Below are positions 30,779 to 35,345 of a stretch of 35,345 nt of DNA, one piece after another (position 1 is the stretch's first letter; each line of letters starts with the position of its first letter). Under the pieces are notes generated by a model. That model did not search any database, had not been told where the DNA came from, and saw only the letters and a list, made by a program, of their open reading frames with translations. Origin of the DNA: a virus; the IMG/VR virus record IMGVR_UViG_3300042015_000142, positions 1 through 35,345 of that record; one strand, 5' to 3'. The translations under genes were made by a program, and so were the position numbers.

Positions 30779-31267
30779 ATGGCATTCGTTAGCGTGACGT
30801 GGGCGTATCAGGAAGTCGTGTCCTCGTCGAAGCTCCAGCAGATGGCCGACAACGACGAGTGGCTCAAGGATCAGGTCGAGGCCCTCGCGGGGGTGTCGGG
30901 GATCACGACGGCCGGGTCGTACGCGTCGGCGTCGGCGTCGGAGGTCGCCATCACCGGGTGCACGGTGACGTTCACCGCGGACGGGGTGTCGAGCTACGAG
31001 ATCCTGTGGACCGGGCACGTGCAGTGCTCCGTCGCGAACGACCGGCTCGGCATCCGCATCAAGCGTGGTGCGACAACCGCGGGGGATGCCGTGTTCATCC
31101 TGCCGTTCATCGGGGTCGGGGTCGCGTCGGCGACCCGCATCGTGGACGCACCGCCGGCCGGGTCGGTGACGTATCAGGCGGTCGTCCTCCTGTCCGGTGG
31201 CACGGGAACCGCGACGGTCCCGGTGGCAGCGACGAAGCCCGCGATCCTGACCGCGCGGAAGATTTAA
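30779..31267 (+). CDS. Small tail or fibre-like protein, 162 aa
   Basis: The N-terminus (FVSVTWAYQEVVSSSKLQQM, then a helix DEWLKDQVEAL) is the common phage pattern of a strand followed by a trimerising helix. A beta-rich C-terminal domain (ASEVAITGCTVTFTADGVSSY...IRIKRGATTAGDAVFIL) resembles a small receptor-binding or fibre head. Position after the hub and before the endolysin supports a minor tail role. Confidence 0.6.
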   Translation: MAFVSVTWAYQEVVSSSKLQQMADNDEWLKDQVEALAGVSGITTAGSYASASASEVAITGCTVTFTADGVSSYEILWTGHVQCSVANDRLGIRIKRGATTAGDAVFILPFIGVGVASATRIVDAPPAGSVTYQAVVLLSGGTGTATVPVAATKPAILTARKI

Positions 31268-31278
31268 GGGGGAGCGAC

Positions 31279-32154
31279 GTGACCGCATGGGTCTACCCGA
31301 CTGCCGTCCCTGTGGTGACGAGCTCTTTCAACCCTGCCCGGCGGCACCCGGTCACGAACGTCGTGCAGCCGCACACCGGGACGGACTTCCGCGCCCCGAC
31401 AGGGACCCCCCTGCGGGCGGTGACGTCGGGCCGGGTCGTCGTGTCGACGGACGTCGGCGGGGTCGCCGGTAAGTACATCCGCATCGACGTCGGCGGGGGG
31501 GTGTGGGTGGGGTACTCGCACCTGTCACGCCGTGACGTCGCCGTCGGGCAGTTCGTCAGCACGGGGCAGATCATTGGCCTCGCCGGCGCAACGGGCGGCG
31601 TGACCGCGGCGCACCTGCACTTCGAGGTGTGCGTCAACGGGGTGAAGGTCGACCCTGTGCCGTACCTCGCAGCTCGGACCGGCGTGGACTTCGCCGGCAA
31701 CCCCATTGGTGGGAGCGGGGGAGGGTCGTTGCCGACGGCGCCGACGTCCCCCGACATCGCACCGCCCGCACTCGCAACGAAGGAGCCCACCATGAAGGTC
31801 ATCCAGGGATTCGGACAGGCCGCGATCTGGTCCACCGACAGCGTGTGGAAGCTGCACCTCACGACGCAGAGCATGGTGAACGACATGCTCAAGATCTGCG
31901 ACCAGACCGCACCCATCGTCGTGGGCGGGGAGACGATCAACGCCCTCCGCACGTACGTCGCGCCGCCGACCGCGGAGGTCATCGCCGGTGAGGTGTGGAC
32001 CCGGCCGATCGGGCAGGTCGACGGCGTGAACCTCACCGTCGGGCAGGGCGTGCAGAAGGCCGCGCTTGCCGCCGTCGTCACGGACGACATCAAGACCGAC
32101 ACGAACGTCCTCAAGGCCGGCGTCGCGACTCTCATCGAGCGCCCTCAGGACTAG
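31279..32154 (+). CDS. Endolysin, M23-family metallopeptidase
   Basis: Cleaves peptide cross-links in host peptidoglycan at lysis. The N-terminal catalytic domain has the M23 zinc motif HTGTDF (His32, Asp36) and HLHFE (His112, His114), plus SHLS (His81) as a likely catalytic residue, so the site is complete. There is no signal peptide, so export needs the holin. After a Gly/Ser/Pro linker (about 145-170) comes a 120-residue C-terminal domain of unknown family. An internal start within the gene could make that domain alone. The GTG has a purine-rich AAGGGGGAG upstream. Total 291 residues. Confidence 0.88.
   Translation: MTAWVYPTAVPVVTSSFNPARRHPVTNVVQPHTGTDFRAPTGTPLRAVTSGRVVVSTDVGGVAGKYIRIDVGGGVWVGYSHLSRRDVAVGQFVSTGQIIGLAGATGGVTAAHLHFEVCVNGVKVDPVPYLAARTGVDFAGNPIGGSGGGSLPTAPTSPDIAPPALATKEPTMKVIQGFGQAAIWSTDSVWKLHLTTQSMVNDMLKICDQTAPIVVGGETINALRTYVAPPTAEVIAGEVWTRPIGQVDGVNLTVGQGVQKAALAAVVTDDIKTDTNVLKAGVATLIERPQD
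31792..32154 (+). CDS. Possible separate C-terminal endolysin domain from an internal start
   Basis: GAAGGAG (31779-31785) lies 6 nt before an in-frame ATG at codon 172, exactly at the linker-domain border. Translation from it would give a 120-residue protein, KVIQGFGQAAIWSTDSVW onwards, without the peptidase. Several known endolysins make their binding domain this way to build mixed complexes. The site is better than the gene's own start. Confidence 0.6.
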   Translation: MKVIQGFGQAAIWSTDSVWKLHLTTQSMVNDMLKICDQTAPIVVGGETINALRTYVAPPTAEVIAGEVWTRPIGQVDGVNLTVGQGVQKAALAAVVTDDIKTDTNVLKAGVATLIERPQD

Positions 32155-32165
32155 GAGAAACCATC

Positions 32166-32501
32166 ATGAGCACGAATCGGAGCCTCGTCGCACAGGAGCC
32201 TGTCGCGGCGGTCGGACTGGTCGTCGCCCTCGTGGGTGCCACGATCACCCTCGCCATCGCGTTCGGGGTCGCCATCACGGACGAGCAGCGTGACGCCCTC
32301 CTCGCGTGGGTCGCCGTCGCGGCCGCGATCGTCGCGCCCATCGTGACGGCGTGGATCGCCCGGCGGAAGGTCACCCCCACGATCAACGGGGTCGTCCTCG
32401 TCGACGGCAAGTCGGGGGAGATCGTCGCCGGTGAGGCGTCGAGTCAGCCGACGGGCATGATCCTCGAGCCCGGCGCGACCGTTGAGGACGTCGCCCCGTA
32501 G
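32166..32501 (+). CDS. Holin, two transmembrane helices
   Basis: Forms membrane lesions that release the endolysin. The 111-residue protein has two membrane helices (VGLVVALVGATITLAIAFGVAI and LLAWVAVAAAIVAPIVTAWIA) separated by a short polar loop, a basic stretch (RRKV), and a polar tail. AGGAG is present upstream of the ATG. Directly follows the endolysin. Confidence 0.75.
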   Translation: MSTNRSLVAQEPVAAVGLVVALVGATITLAIAFGVAITDEQRDALLAWVAVAAAIVAPIVTAWIARRKVTPTINGVVLVDGKSGEIVAGEASSQPTGMILEPGATVEDVAP

Positions 32502-32512
32502 ACGGGGCGACG
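32489..32512 (+). terminator. 11-bp hairpin spanning the holin stop codon
   Basis: CGTCGCCCCGT (32489-32499) and ACGGGGCGACG (32502-32512) are perfectly complementary around AG; the holin TAG stop lies in the turn. Inner pairs would open to form a loop. It could attenuate transcription between holin and the next gene. Confidence 0.5.
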
Positions 32513-32526
32513 GCAGGGGGTAGAGC

Positions 32527-32925
32527 ATGGCGGAGGAGTCGCGTACACCCACGGCGTGGGAGTTGCTTCGAGCGATCGAGCAGGCGACGAAGGCGATCGA
32601 GAACGTCCGGGACGCGATGCTCACCCGTGACCAGTTCATCGAGTACCAGCGTGGGACGGACCGTCGCTTCGAGGCTCTCGAGAAGCGTCAGGCCGATTGG
32701 GAGGCGAAGTCGGAGCGGGCGCACGGCGAGCTGCACGGGGAGATCCTCGCGGTGCAGACGGAAGGGGCGACGAAGGTGAAGGCGGTCGAGGACGCGATCG
32801 ACGTGCGGGACGAGAAGGCCCGCGACTCCCGGGGGCGGGTGTGGCTCGCGATCGGCCTCCTCGTGGCCGGCATCCTGGCGCCGCGCGTGTGGGATGTCCT
32901 GCGCTCGACGGGGGCGACCCCGTGA
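32527..32925 (+). CDS. Coiled-coil membrane protein next to the holin
   Basis: The 132-residue product is a long charged helix ([61 protein letters not shown]) followed by one membrane helix ([18 protein letters not shown]) near the C-terminus. This layout resembles XhlA-type or second holin proteins. GGGGG lies upstream of the ATG. Confidence 0.6.
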   Translation: MAEESRTPTAWELLRAIEQATKAIENVRDAMLTRDQFIEYQRGTDRRFEALEKRQADWEAKSERAHGELHGEILAVQTEGATKVKAVEDAIDVRDEKARDSRGRVWLAIGLLVAGILAPRVWDVLRSTGATP

Positions 32926-33590
32926 CGATGGATCTCCCTCCGCGCAGGCGCCCGACAGTCGCGTCGATCCTGGCGACTCTGGTCGGGGTGTGTCTCGTGC
33001 TCGCGGTGACGTGGGTTGTGCTGACGGCGCAGGATCTCGCCGCGGCGGGTCGCGCCCGGCAGGCGATCCTTGACGAGCAGTCGGAGCAGCTCACGGAGCT
33101 CGTGGCGCAGTACGCCGACCTGTACGAGCAGGCGATCGAGGCCGGGGTCGACCCGGACACACCGGCGCCGACGTCCCTGCCGACGCCCCTGCCGGGGGCG
33201 AAGGGGGATCGGGGCCCGGTCGGCGAGCAGGGCCCGCCGGGGTTGCGTGGCGTGGACGGTCTAGACGGGCAGGATTCGACGGTGCCGGGTCCGCAGGGGC
33301 CGACGGGTGCGCAGGGCGCCCCTGGGGCGGCAGGGGCGATGGGTCGGGTGGGGCCGCAGGGCGAGCCGGGGCCGGTCGGTCCGGCGGGTGCCCCTGGCGC
33401 GACGGGTGCACAGGGTGAGCCTGGGCCGCAGGGCCCTCCTGGGCCGCAGGGTGAGCCGGGGCCGGCGGGGGCGCCGGGGGGATGCCCGGAGGGGTCGACG
33501 TTGCGGCAGACGTTCGTGCAGACCCGGACGGACCCGCTCGACCCGTTCACGCAGGCGTGGACGTTCGCGTATCTGTGCGCCATCAACTAG
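32922..33590 (+). CDS. Membrane-anchored collagen-like protein
   Basis: The GTG overlaps the previous stop (ATG at 32928 is an alternative). Residues about 16-36 form a membrane helix ([18 protein letters not shown]), then a helical segment and a Pro-rich stretch. About 30 Gly-X-Y triplets follow in two blocks (9 and 21) separated by STVP, rich in GPQ, GEP and GAP. The C-terminal 40 residues, with two Cys ([11 protein letters not shown] and AYLCAIN), may cap the triple helix. It is probably a trimeric stalk projecting from a membrane. Collagen-like repeats are common in phage fibres, but with an N-terminal membrane anchor a lysis or surface role is also possible. Confidence 0.7.
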   Translation: MTMDLPPRRRPTVASILATLVGVCLVLAVTWVVLTAQDLAAAGRARQAILDEQSEQLTELVAQYADLYEQAIEAGVDPDTPAPTSLPTPLPGAKGDRGPVGEQGPPGLRGVDGLDGQDSTVPGPQGPTGAQGAPGAAGAMGRVGPQGEPGPVGPAGAPGATGAQGEPGPQGPPGPQGEPGPAGAPGGCPEGSTLRQTFVQTRTDPLDPFTQAWTFAYLCAIN

Positions 33591-33616
33591 CGCGACCGTC
33601 GCACAACGTGTATGGT
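33588..33616 (+). promoter_or_regulatory. Palindrome-type leaderless promoter at 33.6 kb
   Basis: TAGCGC (33588-33593) includes the stop codon of the preceding gene, as at 1740. A 17-nt spacer with palindrome GCGACCGTCGC (33592-33602) and ACAACGTG leads to TATGGT (33611-33616), 6 nt before the ATG at 33623. Confidence 0.7.
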
Positions 33617-33622
33617 GGGTGC

Positions 33623-33982
33623 ATGACCCGCCGACACCAGCTCACCACCCCCGCCGGGAAGCTCCGCCTCCTGCGCTTCGCAGGACAGCAGCTCGCCGAC
33701 CTCCTGCCCGACGAGGCCGACAACCTCCCCGCCTTCGCCCTCGCCACGTCCGGGCGCCTCAAGCGCGTCGGGATCACCCACGCCACCCCCGGCATCCTCG
33801 AGCAGTACGCCGCCGCGCTCGACTCCCTCGACGGCCTCAGCACCGGTCGCTACGACCTGCCCCTCCTCCTCCCGGACCTCACGTCGTTCCACGATTGGGA
33901 GGGTGCCCGCGACTCCCTCGAGAACCGCCTCACCGGGGACATCCGGTTCTATGAGGACCTCGTCACCGTCCGCCTGTCCTGA
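33623..33982 (+). CDS. Hypothetical protein, 119 aa
   Basis: Not recognised. A helical protein with a basic N-terminus (TRRHQLTTPAGKLRLLRF), then ADLLPDEADN and a C-terminal helix. I start at 33623 because of the -10 box 6 nt upstream. It is the first gene after the late region, probably the beginning of a new transcript. Confidence 0.6.
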   Translation: MTRRHQLTTPAGKLRLLRFAGQQLADLLPDEADNLPAFALATSGRLKRVGITHATPGILEQYAAALDSLDGLSTGRYDLPLLLPDLTSFHDWEGARDSLENRLTGDIRFYEDLVTVRLS

Positions 33983-33984
33983 CC

Positions 33985-34272
33985 ATGCGCGACGAGCGAT
34001 ACGACCCCGACCGCCTCCCGGCCCTGTACCGGGAGCGGTTCGGCAGTGTCGCACCCTCGCGATATGGTGAAGGTCTGCACGAACCCGCCGAACCGACCAG
34101 CAGCACCGACAGGAGCGACACCGATGACCACCTCGACCCCGAAGCCGGACGACACCGCGCCGATCTCTGGCGAGCCCTCTCCGAGCACGACGGAGAAGCC
34201 GCAGCACGACGCGCCCCCGTCCGACGCCACGACCGACGAGACGCCCGCGGATGGTGGACCCCCCGGCCGTGA
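33985..34272 (+). CDS. Doubtful overlapping ORF, 95 aa
   Basis: The ATG is 2 nt after the previous stop and the first 30 residues (MRDERYDPDRLPALYRERFG) look protein-like. From 34124 on, it runs through the start of the RecT-like gene in another frame, where it is low-complexity (GRHRADLW, AARRAPVRRHDRRDARG). It may be a genuine short gene with a long overlap, or only its first part may matter as leader. Confidence 0.3.
   Translation: MRDERYDPDRLPALYRERFGSVAPSRYGEGLHEPAEPTSSTDRSDTDDHLDPEAGRHRADLWRALSEHDGEAAARRAPVRRHDRRDARGWWTPRP
34063..34068 (+). promoter_or_regulatory. -10 box (TATGGT) before the RecT-like gene
   Basis: TATGGT is followed by a leader of about 50 nt with ACCGACAGGAG (34105-34115) ahead of the ATG at 34124. 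The methyltransferase leader has a very similar ACCGACAGGAG. No palindrome is present here. Confidence 0.5.
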
Positions 34273-35345
34273 CCTCGCCGTCATGCCGGCCGGGTCCCTC
34301 GACGAGCGCATCCGGTACGCGAACGCCCTCGCCACCGCCGGGGACCTCATCCCCGCAGGCCTGCGGGACGGCCGCAACGCGAACCCCGGGAAGGTCCTCC
34401 TCGCCGTCGAGACGGGCGCCATGCTGGGCGTGCACCCCGTGGCCGCGATCAACGGCGTCAACATCATCGACGGCAAGGCGACCCTCTCCCCTGCGCTCAT
34501 GTCTGGGCTCGTGCGCCGCGCCGGGCATAAGCTTCGCGTCACGTCCGTCGGGACCGTCGAGGCGGGCGACATCGCCGTCACGGCGACCCTCGTGCGCTCC
34601 GACGACGCGGAGTACCCGTTCACCGCGACGTGGACGCCGCACCGCGCCGCCCGGGCGGGCCTGTGCACGTACGCCGAGAAGGGGGGCCGGTGGGTCGTCA
34701 CGGCCCGCAGCAACTCCGGGAAGGTTCTGCCGTGGGAGGCGTACACGGAGGCCCTCCTCAAGGCCCGCGCGATCGGTGAGGTGTGCCGTGAGGGTGCGGA
34801 GGATGTCCTCATGGGTGTCCACTACACCCCGGAGGAGCTCGGGGCGACGGTGAACGCCGACGGCGAAATGGTTGAGTCGACCGTCGTTTCGATCACGCCG
34901 AACGCCCCGGCGGAGCCGACCGCGGAGCAGATCGCAGAGCAGGCCGTTGCCCGTGCGAAGGCCATGCCGGACGTGGCGTCCGTCGTCGGGGTGTGGAAGG
35001 CCCTCCCGGAGAAGGTCGCCGCGCAGTCGTGGGCCCGCGGGTACACGGACCTCATGGACTACGCGAAGCGCACCGTCGTCGCCCACCCGTACGGCGCCGT
35101 CGACCGGCCCACGCTCCTCGAGGCGTTCGGCATCATCCGCACCCACCTCGAGGGTGGGGGGGAGCAGGGCGCCACGCCGCCCCCTGCGGGCCCGAACGGG
35201 ACACCCGCGGCCGACGACACCGTCGACGGGGAGATCGTCCACGACGCGCCCGCGCAGGAGCCCACGGCGGGCACCGAGGAGATCCACGACGCGGAGGTCG
35301 TCGCCGCACCCGACGAGGCCGGCGGGGACGTGCGCGGCACCGATG
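34124..35345 (+). CDS. RecT-like single-strand annealing protein (partial, runs off the window)
   Basis: The frame is open from the ATG at 34124 (AGGAG 8 nt upstream) to the window end, 407 codons, with no stop. After a 50-residue disordered Thr/Pro/Asp start, residues about 58-150 show the RecT/Bet-like pattern: NALATAGDLIPAGLRDG, NPGKVLLAVETGAMLGVHPV, AAINGVNIIDGKATLSPALM, LVRRAGHKLRV. Next, YPFTATWTPHRAARAGL and SGKVLPWEAYTEALLKARAI resemble the second half of these recombinases. The C-terminal part is acidic. RecT-like proteins anneal single-stranded DNA in phage recombination. No exonuclease gene is visible beside it. Confidence 0.65.
   Translation, partial: MTTSTPKPDDTAPISGEPSPSTTEKPQHDAPPSDATTDETPADGGPPGRDLAVMPAGSLDERIRYANALATAGDLIPAGLRDGRNANPGKVLLAVETGAMLGVHPVAAINGVNIIDGKATLSPALMSGLVRRAGHKLRVTSVGTVEAGDIAVTATLVRSDDAEYPFTATWTPHRAARAGLCTYAEKGGRWVVTARSNSGKVLPWEAYTEALLKARAIGEVCREGAEDVLMGVHYTPEELGATVNADGEMVESTVVSITPNAPAEPTAEQIAEQAVARAKAMPDVASVVGVWKALPEKVAAQSWARGYTDLMDYAKRTVVAHPYGAVDRPTLLEAFGIIRTHLEGGGEQGATPPPAGPNGTPAADDTVDGEIVHDAPAQEPTAGTEEIHDAEVVAAPDEAGGDVRGTD

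Noticed and set aside
33190-33480. Short repetitive GC-rich DNA
   Set aside because: It encodes the collagen-like Gly-X-Y triplets and is in frame throughout; it is not a separate repeat element.
1-35345. Integrase, attachment site, tRNA genes
   Set aside because: I looked for tyrosine or serine recombinase motifs and clover-leaf structures and saw none. Whether the phage is temperate cannot be decided from this window.

Overview
The window reads as the structural and lysis half of a tailed, siphovirus-type bacteriophage (or prophage) of a high-GC actinobacterium. The evidence is very high GC with strong third-position bias, many GTG starts, ATGA/GTGA stop-start overlaps, TANNNT -10 boxes (many placed for leaderless mRNAs), and an LAxTG cell-wall sorting signal of the kind read by actinobacterial sortases. 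Every gene I accept is on the + strand. I see no integrase, DNA polymerase, tRNA, CRISPR array or insertion sequence.

Layout. 1-262: promoter and hairpin region. 263-4144: a run of small overlapping genes with a LexA-type winged-helix protein, a VRR-NUC nuclease, a membrane peptide and several small Cys/His proteins. 4175-7099: small terminase, three small genes, large terminase. 7136-9747: small genes of unknown role. 9811-11082: a C5 DNA methyltransferase with its own promoter and terminator. 11142-13688: a portal-MuF fusion. 13690-16930: an inserted block, bounded by hairpins and promoters, encoding an LAxTG-anchored surface protein, a small membrane protein and a beta-helix tailspike. 16936-19821: Mu I-like protease with a probable nested scaffold start, major capsid protein, and a SAP-motif accessory protein. 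19885-22869: head-tail connector, virion morphogenesis protein, tail terminator, a second SAP-motif protein, major tail protein. 22957-30754: tail assembly chaperones joined by a -1 frameshift, tape measure, distal tail protein, and a very large minor tail protein. 30779-33590: a small tail protein, M23 endolysin with an internal start, holin, coiled-coil membrane protein, and membrane-anchored collagen-like protein. 33623-35345: start of the next module, ending inside a RecT-like gene.

Expression appears organised in two promoter styles. Many virion genes have a TANNNT box exactly 6 nt before the start codon, often next to a strong hairpin that can end upstream transcription. A second group has a -35-like element, an 11-bp palindrome and a conserved GTG before the -10 box. 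These four (with a fifth, degenerate copy at the methyltransferase) lie before accessory genes, not core virion genes. This suggests a separately regulated accessory set, possibly controlled by the winged-helix protein at the left end; that link is inference.

Most informative points: the paired promoter classes, the LAxTG surface protein inside the head module, the nested scaffold start, the endolysin internal start, the CCCTTTC frameshift site, and two SAP-motif paralogues placed before the head connector and before the tail tube.
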